Shown in pieces: positions 8,480-15,680 of a stretch of 33,980 nt of DNA. Position 1 is the stretch's first letter. Each line of letters starts with the position of its first letter. Source of the stretch: Acidobacteriota bacterium (GTDB taxonomy: Bacteria; Acidobacteriota; Thermoanaerobaculia; Thermoanaerobaculales; Sulfomarinibacteraceae). Below the pieces are notes generated by a model. The model was not told the DNA's origin and ran no database searches. It saw nothing but the letters and a program-made list of their open reading frames with translations. Made by a program: the position numbers and the translations under genes. The stretch lies in assembly GCA_022340775.1 (NCBI GenBank), contig JAJDNH010000205.1, positions 1 to 33,980 on the forward strand. Reading direction: 5' to 3'.

Positions 8480-11400
8480 TTAGGATTCTGCCGCGTACTT
8501 CTCCTTCGGTACCTGCACCCGCGGTGCTCCCTCCTCGTCGAGGAGTTTCTCGAACTCCGGCAGGCGTGTCACCAGCACGTCGGCAAGCTGCTTCTCCAGC
8601 CCACCCAGCTTGGCCGACAGGTCGGCGAACCGGTCCCGGGCGCCCTGCGTGGGCCGGCCCTCTGCGCTCTCCACGACGCTCTGCAGGTCGACGAGCTGGT
8701 TGTCGAGCTGCGGCGGGAAGTTCAGCATGTCCTGGCTGGACTTGACCTTGGGCTGGGTGAGCCGGGTCTCGATCGAGGTCAAGGCCTGGTCGAGCTTCTT
8801 TGCCGAGGCGGTGATCTCCTCGCCACCGATGCGAGACGCCAGCTCGTCGACCTGGGTGCGGACGCTCCGGATGCGGCGGATCGCGTCGTGGGTCCGGTCC
8901 AGTGCCCGCCACACCGCGCGCGCGAGCTCGAACCGCTCCTCAGCGGCTCCTTCGGGTGCGTGGATCCTCGGATCGGGTGCGACATCGAAGGCCACGGTGT
9001 GGCTCCACGCACCGACCGTGAGGCGGGCCTGGTAGCGGCCTGGCGGTACCACCGGGCCGGCCAGCCGGCCCCAAAGCACAGTTCCGGGGACGAGATCCGG
9101 GTCGGCGAGGCGGAGGTTCCAGACGTACCGGTTCGCTCCGGGCCGGGCGTCAAGCAGCGCGGGCTCGATCATCTCGGGGAACAGCATCCGCCACAGGCTC
9201 GGTGCCTGCCGCTCTGGCTTCGTGCTCGACATGGTCCGCAGCACGTCCCCGCCGGAATCGAGAACTTCGAGCTTGACCTCCGGTGGCTTGCTCTTGCCCT
9301 TGCCAAAGTCGGCCGGCAGAGCATAGTGGATGATGGCCCCAAACGGGGGGTTCTGACCGACCGCGCCGCGCGGGCGGCGGCCGCCGCTGCCGTCGACCCA
9401 CAGGGTCGCCGTGCGGGGACCGAACAGGTGAGGCTGACTGGCGCCCGCCCCATCTGCGAGCTGCCGCAGAATGCTGAGATCGTCGAGGATCCAGAACGAC
9501 CGCCCCTGCGTGGCCACCACGAGATCTCCGCGGGTGACCGCGAGATCGGTGACCGGGGTGACCGGAAGATCGAGCTGGAACGGTTGCCAGGTGGCCCCGT
9601 CGTTGAACGAAACGTAGAGCCCGAACTCGGTGCCCGCCCACAGTTGACCCCGGTGCTCGGGGTCCTCGCGCACCACCCGCACGAAGTGGTCGGCCGGGAT
9701 GCCGTTCTTGCCGTCGGTCAGGAGCTTCCAGCTCGCGCCGTAGTCGTCGGTCCGAAAGACGTACGGCCGGAAGTCGTCGAGGCGGTAACGCTGCACCGCG
9801 ATGAAGGCCCGTCCCGGGTCGTGCCTGGAGAGCTCAATCGAGTTGACCGTGGCCCACTCCGGCATTCCCTTGGGTGTGATGTCCTTCCAGCTCTTGCCGT
9901 TGTCCATCGAGAGGTGGACGAGCCCGTCGTCCGAGCCGGCCCACAGCTCCCCGGCGCGAACAGGTGATTCCTGGAAGGCGAAGACCGTGCCGTAGACCTC
10001 GACGCCGGTGTCGTCACGGGTGATCGGTTCGCCGGCGTACCCCTGCTTGCTGATGTCGTTGCGGGTCAGGTCGGGGCTGATCACCTGCCACGTGGCGCCT
10101 TCGTCTGTCGTGCGCAGCACGACGTTTGCACAGTGATAGAGGACCTTCGGGTCGTGCGGAGAGATCCGGATCGGGGCGTTCCACTGGAACCGGTAGCGGA
10201 GGTCCTTCGCCTGCTGCCCGATCGCCAGCAGCGGCCAGGCCATGATCTCCTCCGAGTGGCCGAGCAGGCGGTTGAACCGGCTGATCGACCCGCCGTAGCA
10301 GCCGCCGTAGGTGATGTCGGGGTTGCGCGGGTCGACGGCCACGGTAGCCGACTCGCACCCTGCCGGCTCATACCAGTCCTCTCGTGTGATGCTCCCTTTT
10401 GGCGACCGGCTCGGGATGGCGACCGCGGTGTTGTCCTGCTGGCCGCTGTAGAGCCAGTAGGGCTGCTGCTGGTCGACGGTGACGCGGTACATCTCGGCGG
10501 TCGGCTGGTTGTCCAGCCTCGACCAGGTGCGGCCGCCGTTGAAAGTCACGGTGGCGCCGCCATCGTTGCCCTCGATCATGTTCTTCGGGTCGTTCGGGTT
10601 GATCCACAGTGCGTGGTTGTCACCGTGGGGCGTCCGGAGCGGTTTGAACGTCTTGCCGCCGTCGGTCGAACGCCAGAACAGAGCATTCAACACGTAGACG
10701 GTGTTTGGGTCCCGAGGGTCGGCGTCAACGTGGGTGTAGTACCAGGCTCGCTGGATCAGCTCGTGGTTGTCGGTAATCCGGCGAAACTTCTTGCCGCCGT
10801 TGTCGGAGCGGTACAGCCCGCCCTTGTCGGCCTCGACCAGGGCCCACACGCGCTGCGGCGCGGCGGGGGAGATCGCGACGCCGATCTTGCCCAGTGGCCC
10901 CTCGGGCAGGCCCTTGGTCAGCTTGAGCCAGGTGTTGCCGCCGTCCGTCGACTTGTAAAGCCCGCTGCCCGGCCCGCCGGAAATGATCGTCCACGGCTTG
11001 CGCTCGGCCTGCCACATCGCCGCGTAGAGCACCCGCGGGTTGGACGGGTCCATCGCGAGGTCGACCGCCCCGGCCCGATCGGAGACGAAGAGGATGCGGG
11101 TCCAGTTCAGGCCGCCGTCGGTCGAGCGGTAAACCCCGCGCTCGGGGTTTGGGCCGAAGGCGTGCCCGAGAACGGCGACGTAGACGATGTCGGGATCGGT
11201 GGGATGCACCACGATGCGGCCGATCTGCCCGGCCTCGGGGAGGCCGAGGTACCGCCAGGTGTCACCGGCATCGGTGGACCGGTAGACGCCGTCGCCGGGT
11301 GAGACGTTACCGCGGATGCAGGCCGACCCGGTGCCCACGTAGACCACGTTTGGATCCGATGGCGCCACAGCAATGGCGCCGATCGACCCGACACCGAACA

Positions 11401-11788
11401 CATCGCCGCCGCGGCGTTCCCGGCGCGCGGCCCCAGCGTTGGGGCTCAGGCCACCGATTGGCGGCTGCAGCAGGCCGTTGTCGACCAGCATCTTGTCGAC
11501 GTCGCCCATCACCGTCGGCTCCGGTTTCGGCTCCAGCTCGCGCAAAGTGTCCGAGACGTTGCGCCAGGTGGCGCCGCCGTCGGTGGTCTTCCAGACCCCA
11601 CCGCCGGTCGAACCCATGTAGTAGGTCCTCGGGTGGTTCGGTACCCCGGCGACCGCCGTCACGCGGCCGCCGCGGAAGGGTCCGACGAGGCGAAACGACA
11701 TCGAGTTGAAAAGCGCGGGATCGATCTGGGCCGACGCCACCGATGCCGCGGCGAGGGTGACGAGCATGAAGAGCATCCGGCGGTTCAT
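8480..11788 (-). CDS. Secreted BNR/VPS10-like beta-propeller protein
   Basis: A 1102-residue exported protein. The ATG at 11788 is chosen over one eight codons earlier because GGAGG lies five bases before it. Residues 1-20 are a signal peptide cleaved after ASA. About ten Asp-box (BNR) motifs of the form S/T-x-D-x-G-x-T-W/F follow, e.g. TTDGGATW, STDAGDTW, STDGGNTW, TTDEGATW and SMDNGKSW. They build one or two large beta-propellers as in sortilin/VPS10 and xyloglucanase-like proteins. The C-terminal 150 residues are helical and charged, with coiled-coil character (ERFELARAVWRALDR). Such proteins are numerous in Acidobacteriota; proposed roles are polysaccharide or protein binding, but no catalytic residues can be assigned here. 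It stands alone. Confidence 0.9.
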   Translation of the reverse strand: MNRRMLFMLVTLAAASVASAQIDPALFNSMSFRLVGPFRGGRVTAVAGVPNHPRTYYMGSTGGGVWKTTDGGATWRNVSDTLRELEPKPEPTVMGDVDKMLVDNGLLQPPIGGLSPNAGAARRERRGGDVFGVGSIGAIAVAPSDPNVVYVGTGSACIRGNVSPGDGVYRSTDAGDTWRYLGLPEAGQIGRIVVHPTDPDIVYVAVLGHAFGPNPERGVYRSTDGGLNWTRILFVSDRAGAVDLAMDPSNPRVLYAAMWQAERKPWTIISGGPGSGLYKSTDGGNTWLKLTKGLPEGPLGKIGVAISPAAPQRVWALVEADKGGLYRSDNGGKKFRRITDNHELIQRAWYYTHVDADPRDPNTVYVLNALFWRSTDGGKTFKPLRTPHGDNHALWINPNDPKNMIEGNDGGATVTFNGGRTWSRLDNQPTAEMYRVTVDQQQPYWLYSGQQDNTAVAIPSRSPKGSITREDWYEPAGCESATVAVDPRNPDITYGGCYGGSISRFNRLLGHSEEIMAWPLLAIGQQAKDLRYRFQWNAPIRISPHDPKVLYHCANVVLRTTDEGATWQVISPDLTRNDISKQGYAGEPITRDDTGVEVYGTVFAFQESPVRAGELWAGSDDGLVHLSMDNGKSWKDITPKGMPEWATVNSIELSRHDPGRAFIAVQRYRLDDFRPYVFRTDDYGASWKLLTDGKNGIPADHFVRVVREDPEHRGQLWAGTEFGLYVSFNDGATWQPFQLDLPVTPVTDLAVTRGDLVVATQGRSFWILDDLSILRQLADGAGASQPHLFGPRTATLWVDGSGGRRPRGAVGQNPPFGAIIHYALPADFGKGKSKPPEVKLEVLDSGGDVLRTMSSTKPERQAPSLWRMLFPEMIEPALLDARPGANRYVWNLRLADPDLVPGTVLWGRLAGPVVPPGRYQARLTVGAWSHTVAFDVAPDPRIHAPEGAAEERFELARAVWRALDRTHDAIRRIRSVRTQVDELASRIGGEEITASAKKLDQALTSIETRLTQPKVKSSQDMLNFPPQLDNQLVDLQSVVESAEGRPTQGARDRFADLSAKLGGLEKQLADVLVTRLPEFEKLLDEEGAPRVQVPKEKYAAES

Positions 11789-11848
11789 GGCAGCCTCCTG
11801 GTAGAACCCCAAGAGAGTATCAGGATTGTTCGGTGGGGACCTTGAGGG

Positions 11849-11957
11849 GGCAGATCCGCGGCCTGCGGCCGCACCCCTCGCGATCGGGAACCCCGGTTTC
11901 GAGGAGGACCTCGGCCCGGTCTTCCCGCCCCGAGGGGCCGCTCCGCTCGGATCTGCC
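11849..11957. repeat. 109-bp palindrome-ended element, copy 1
   Basis: Begins GGCAGATCCG and ends with its exact complement CGGATCTGCC. Six bases further in, GCGGCC near the left end pairs with GGCCGC near the right end, so the whole unit can fold into a long hairpin. By my count it differs from copy 2 at eight positions, all in the left half; the last 59 bases are identical. Confidence 0.85.
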
Positions 11958-12009
11958 TTCCGTTTCGTCCGAGAGGAAAGTGAGCCCCCCTCCCTTTTGA
12001 GGGAAGAGG

Positions 12010-12128
12010 GATCGCGCAGGAGCGCCCTCTCGCACCCCGCCGCTGCGCTCGCTTCGTCGTCGCGACCACGAGGTCAGCGACTCCTCGCTCGCTGGCGGCG
12101 AGGCGTGAGGAGAACGCCCTGCGCGATC
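12010..12128. repeat. 119-bp module with 11-bp inverted ends
   Basis: GATCGCGCAGG at 12010-12020 is the exact complement of CCTGCGCGATC at 12118-12128. Partial complementarity continues inward with G-U-type mismatches. The architecture parallels the 109-bp elements on either side of it, but the sequence is different. Confidence 0.6.
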
Positions 12129-12164
12129 CTGCTGCCACAGGCGTGACGCGATCGCATGTCCCGT

Positions 12165-12195
12165 GCGGGCGTAGCCCGCAGCCCGCTGTGCGGGC
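12165..12195. repeat. Two adjacent 6-bp GC hairpins
   Basis: GCGGGC-GTA-GCCCGC (12165-12179) is followed after one base by GCCCGC-TGT-GCGGGC (12181-12195). The four half-sites are interchangeable, so alternative pairings are possible. There is no T-run, so neither is a plain terminator. Confidence 0.6.
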
Positions 12196-12393
12196 CGGCT
12201 GGGCGGGAACGGACCGGCGCGTCGGCTCGCGGCTGCACCTGCCGAGGACGCCAGGGCGCCCGTGCTCGGAGGCTTACCCTCATCGGACTTCGGGCCAAGC
12301 CTCCTGCGCCCGGTCCCCCCGCCGCCCACGGCGGGATGGCCACTCGCCTCCTTCCGCTCCGTCCCCGCCCTGCCGCGAGACCGTTCCTGGTGA

Positions 12394-12502
12394 GGCAGAT
12401 CGGCGACCTGTGGCCGCGCCCCGCGGGATCGGGAGCCCCGGTCTCGAGGAGGACCTCGGCCCGGTCTTCCCGCCCCGAGGGGCCGCTCCGCTCGGATCTG
12501 CC
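12394..12502. repeat. 109-bp palindrome-ended element, copy 2
   Basis: Same length and orientation as the copy at 11849. The left end is GGCAGATCGG (one mismatch to the right end CGGATCTGCC). The inner GTGGCC still pairs with GGCCGC through a G-U wobble, which hints that RNA pairing may be preserved. The copies start 545 bp apart. Confidence 0.85.
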
Positions 12503-12571
12503 TCCTGGGTCGCCGGAGAGAAGGAAGCAGGGGTCTTATCCGTTCAAAGTCTCTTGAGGTCCGGGCGGGGC

Positions 12572-12629
12572 GCCGTTTCGTAGCGAGGTTCGCGAGACGG
12601 GCGTCAGATGTGCGTTTTCTCTTGCCGGA
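12572..12629. repeat. 58-bp direct repeat, copy 1
   Basis: Matches 12771-12828 with eight differences by eye. The core of 30 bp (12592-12621) has a single change. It contains GCGAGACGGGCGTCAGATGT followed by a T-rich GTTTTCTC. Confidence 0.7.
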
Positions 12630-12721
12630 AGATTAGAGCCCGGGTTGTCCGAGCGCGATCGTGGCGAGAGCGGCGAGACGCTTGTCAGGAGCGTAGGTCG
12701 GTCGTGGTGAACACTGCATCG

Positions 12722-12735
12722 TTGCAGACCTGCAA
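12722..12735. repeat. 14-bp dyad TTGCAG-AC-CTGCAA
   Basis: A perfect 6-bp inverted repeat with a two-base centre, lying between the two 58-bp direct repeats. It has the size of a protein-binding dyad. No function can be assigned. Confidence 0.45.
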
Positions 12736-12770
12736 ACGTCGTAGGGAGTGTCGATAGGTTGGAGCGGAGT

Positions 12771-12828
12771 GCCGATTCGCGGCGAGATTGGCGAGACGGG
12801 CGTCAGATGTGTGTTTTCTCGCGCCGGA
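12771..12828. repeat. 58-bp direct repeat, copy 2
   Basis: Second copy of the repeat at 12572, about 110 bp before the 3' end of tamA. A decayed third partner may exist around 12660-12690 (GGCGAGAGCGGCGAGACG). Confidence 0.7.
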
Positions 12829-12937
12829 GCACGTCGCAGGCGTACCCGCAGGTACGTTGGAGGCGTGCGACAAGCGAAAAACGCGCAGGTGGCCCCGTAT
12901 CGTGGATCGCAGCCGAACCGGCGCTCCGCCCCAACCT

Positions 12938-15679
12938 CTAAAAGGGTGAACCGAAGGCGACGAAGAGCTCGCCGCGCGACTCGCCCGGCTTGCGGTCGAG
13001 CTTGAGGCCGTACTCGAGGCGGAGTGGGCCGGCGGGCGTGTCGTAACGCAGGCCGAAGCCGGCTCCCCAACGCAGGTCGGAGAAACGGACGCGGTTCGGC
13101 TCGGCCCAAACGTTGCCGCTGTCAACGAACAGCACGGCCGACAGCGCGCCGCGGATGGTGCGCCGGTACTCGACATTGAGCAGTACCAGCGCGTTGCCGC
13201 CGATGGCATCGCCCTGGGCATCCAAGGTCTGTCCGGGGATGCCGAGGCGATCGGTGGGAAACGCGCGGTGGCTGAACCCGCCGCCGGCGAAGAAGCGCTC
13301 GTTGATCGGGACCTTGAGGTTGCCCGGCTGGTCCCCGCCGGTGGCGACCGGCCTCGTGGCCCCGAGACGCAGCCCGACGGCACCGGTTCCCCCAGGGAGG
13401 CGTCCATAGATCGAGAAACGACCTTCCGCCTTCAGGAAGCGGGAGTTGGCCTTGAGGAGGGGGAATGCGTACTTGAGGCTCACCGAGGCCAGCGCACCCT
13501 GGGTGGGGAGGAACGGGTCGTTACGGGTGTCCCACTCCACCGTCGGCATCAGCGATGCCTCCTGGATCTTCTGGTCCTGCCGCTCGAGCTCGGACAGGAT
13601 CTCCGGTGGCGCATTCGGCTCGACGATCTGGTACTCGTAGCGCAGCCACGGGCGGAACGGCTTCAGCCGGCGGTCCCCGATCTCGAACCAGAGGCCCCGC
13701 CGCTTCTGGGAGTAGGCCGAGAACTTCTCTTCGGTCCGGTACAGCGCGGCGTAGCCGGGCAGACCGATGCCGGGCAGGTACGCCTCGCGGAGGCCGGCCT
13801 GGACGCGGGTCTCTCGTCCAGAGAGACGGGTCTCGAACGAAAACGCGTGCGCCCCGCCGAGGACGTTGAGGTCCGACCAACCGAGCGTGGCATGCGGCCC
13901 GTTGACGGTGTCCCAGCCGACGCCGACGAGGTAGGAATGCTGCAGCCCCTCGTCGCAGCGCACTACGATGCCGCGCCGGGCCCGGCGCTCCTGCCCCGGC
14001 ACCGGCAGGATCTCGACGCGCCGGAAGATGCCGAGCTCGTAGAGCTTTCGCTGCGCGGTCAGGATGGCCTGCAGGCTGTAGGGAGCACCGGGTCGGAGTC
14101 CGGCCCGTTCGACGATGCGCCTCACGACCGACTCGTTGGTGTCGTGGAGACCGGCGATAACGATCCGCGAGATGGAGACGAACTGGCCCGGTGCCGCCCG
14201 CAGCACGATGCGGGCGCGGCCGGCTTGGGAGGTGTCGACGTCTGCCGTGACCTGGCCCTCGGGGTAGCCGGCATCGGCCAACGCTGTGTCCAACTGCCTG
14301 CGCGTGGTCTTGACACGGTTGGGGTCCCACGGACCGCCTGCGGTCAATGGGAGCGGCCGGGCCTCGGCGGCGACCGCGACCTCGGCTGGGAAGCCTTCGA
14401 GCCGAAGATCCTCCACCACCCAGTGAGTTCCCTCGGTGATCGGGAATAGGACCCTGACGCCGTCCTCGCCGACCGGCTGGAGCACCGCTCGCTCAACGCG
14501 AACGTCGGCATAGCCACGTTCCTGGTAGAGCGTGATGAGAGCCTGGCGGTCGGCATCGAGCGAGGCTTGGGTCACGGCCTGGTGGCGCCACCCTCCGACC
14601 TTGCCGGTACGAACGGAGACCGTGCGGCGCAGCTTCTTGAGGGGAATCGCGGCGGCGCCTGGGAAAGCGACCTCGGTGATCTTCCTGTGGCCGTCGGGGT
14701 CGATCGTGATCCGGAGGGAGCGGGTGGACTTGGTGCTCTGCATCTCCACGGAAGCCCGGGCCAGCAGGTAGCCTCGTTCCTGGAGAGCCTGACGGATCTG
14801 CTCGCGGAGGGCGGCCGTTTGCGCAGGGTGGATTTCTCCCTGGGTGGGGTCCGGCACGACCTCGTGCGCCAGCTTCTCATCTGCTGGTGGAGCACTCACC
14901 TGCATCTCCCAGCTGGGGCCCGGGCTGACCCGGATAAGCAGGCTCGCACCACCCTCGGCGGGCTCGCGCGACAGCTGGAGCACGTCGGCTTCCCAGTACC
15001 CGGCCTCTCGCATGGCCCGGTCGATGCGACGGCGAACCCTGTTCTCGACGCTCGACGTGAGCTTGTCACCGATGAGCGCGCCGGCGGCGCCGCTGAGCTT
15101 GCCGTCCGGGTCAGCCACCCCAGACAGTCGCACCGCCGTCAGGCGAAGTGGCTCGCCGAGGTCGACGTCGATCGTGATACTGACGGCGTTGGCCCGATCG
15201 GAGTACTCGACCCACGGCTGGACCGAGGCACTCGTGTACGCACGCTCGTGCAGCTCGCGGATGACCCGACGGACGCCCGAGTCCAGCGCACCTGCCGAGA
15301 ACCAGGCGCCCGCTTGAACCTGAAGCCAGTCGCGGATCCGTCTCCTCCACAGCAGGCCCGGGCCCCGAACCACCATCGAATCGACCCGCGGCCGGACGCG
15401 CAGTCGCACCGTAACGGCGATGCCGCCGGTCGCCTTGCTGGTTTCGACCCGCGCCGACTCGATGTCGCCACCCGCGAACAGGGCGCGCAAACCCTCACGG
15501 ATCTGGCGACGGTCCAGCGGTTGTCCCTCCGTGAGCCCCAGCACACGCTCGATTCGCGCCTGGTCGAGGGGGCTGTCGCTGATGATGGAGACCGATCTCA
15601 CGGTCGGCTCCGAAGCGGTGACCCAGGCCGCGGTGAGGAGCGCGACGGCGAGCACGGCAAGGGACCGCTTGCGAGCCAT
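12938..15679 (-). CDS. tamA: Omp85-family outer-membrane protein, TamA-like
   Basis: A 913-residue outer-membrane protein. Residues 1-23 are a signal peptide. The periplasmic part shows seven successive POTRA-like repeats at about 27-96, 99-176, 178-254, 257-327, 332-416, 419-498 and 501-578, each ending in a strand plus Gly/Pro turn. E. coli TamA has three and BamA five. Residues from about 580 form the 16-strand Omp85 barrel, ending GELFVAFGSPF with a terminal Phe typical of the beta-signal. The usual lid-loop VRGF motif is replaced by SHRAF after FFAGGG. The ATG at 15679 lies one base after the tamB stop, so the two are translationally coupled. Pairing with TamB argues for TamA rather than BamA, but the POTRA number would also suit a BamA. 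Confidence 0.88.
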   Translation of the reverse strand: MARKRSLAVLAVALLTAAWVTASEPTVRSVSIISDSPLDQARIERVLGLTEGQPLDRRQIREGLRALFAGGDIESARVETSKATGGIAVTVRLRVRPRVDSMVVRGPGLLWRRRIRDWLQVQAGAWFSAGALDSGVRRVIRELHERAYTSASVQPWVEYSDRANAVSITIDVDLGEPLRLTAVRLSGVADPDGKLSGAAGALIGDKLTSSVENRVRRRIDRAMREAGYWEADVLQLSREPAEGGASLLIRVSPGPSWEMQVSAPPADEKLAHEVVPDPTQGEIHPAQTAALREQIRQALQERGYLLARASVEMQSTKSTRSLRITIDPDGHRKITEVAFPGAAAIPLKKLRRTVSVRTGKVGGWRHQAVTQASLDADRQALITLYQERGYADVRVERAVLQPVGEDGVRVLFPITEGTHWVVEDLRLEGFPAEVAVAAEARPLPLTAGGPWDPNRVKTTRRQLDTALADAGYPEGQVTADVDTSQAGRARIVLRAAPGQFVSISRIVIAGLHDTNESVVRRIVERAGLRPGAPYSLQAILTAQRKLYELGIFRRVEILPVPGQERRARRGIVVRCDEGLQHSYLVGVGWDTVNGPHATLGWSDLNVLGGAHAFSFETRLSGRETRVQAGLREAYLPGIGLPGYAALYRTEEKFSAYSQKRRGLWFEIGDRRLKPFRPWLRYEYQIVEPNAPPEILSELERQDQKIQEASLMPTVEWDTRNDPFLPTQGALASVSLKYAFPLLKANSRFLKAEGRFSIYGRLPGGTGAVGLRLGATRPVATGGDQPGNLKVPINERFFAGGGFSHRAFPTDRLGIPGQTLDAQGDAIGGNALVLLNVEYRRTIRGALSAVLFVDSGNVWAEPNRVRFSDLRWGAGFGLRYDTPAGPLRLEYGLKLDRKPGESRGELFVAFGSPF

Positions 15680-15680
15680 C

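Larger units (their letters stand above)
11789..12937. other. 1.15-kb gene-free region with palindromic repeats
   Basis: No frame here looks like a protein: the open frames are Arg/Pro/Ala-rich, mutually overlapping and end at random. The stretch instead holds two 109-bp elements with inverted ends, a 119-bp module with different inverted ends, tandem GC-rich hairpins and a 58-bp direct repeat, described separately. It lies between the divergent 5' end of the BNR gene and the 3' end of tamA, both on the minus strand. No strong promoter for the BNR gene was found in the first 60 bases. Confidence 0.7.

Noticed and set aside
7859-9967. A 700-codon open frame on the plus strand over nfi and the BNR gene
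   Set aside because: It is out of frame with nfi and antisense to the BNR gene; its composition is Arg/Gly/Val-rich as expected from the opposite strand of high-GC coding DNA, with no domain.
11970-11990. GAGAGGAAAGTGAGC resembling the start of RNase P RNA (GAGGAAAGTCC)
   Set aside because: The other conserved regions of RNase P RNA are not found in the following 400 bases.
11826-12583. Open frames in the gene-free region sharing EEDLGPVFPPRGAAPLGSA
   Set aside because: The shared residues come from the duplicated 109-bp element translated in one frame; the flanks do not match and there is no coding signature.
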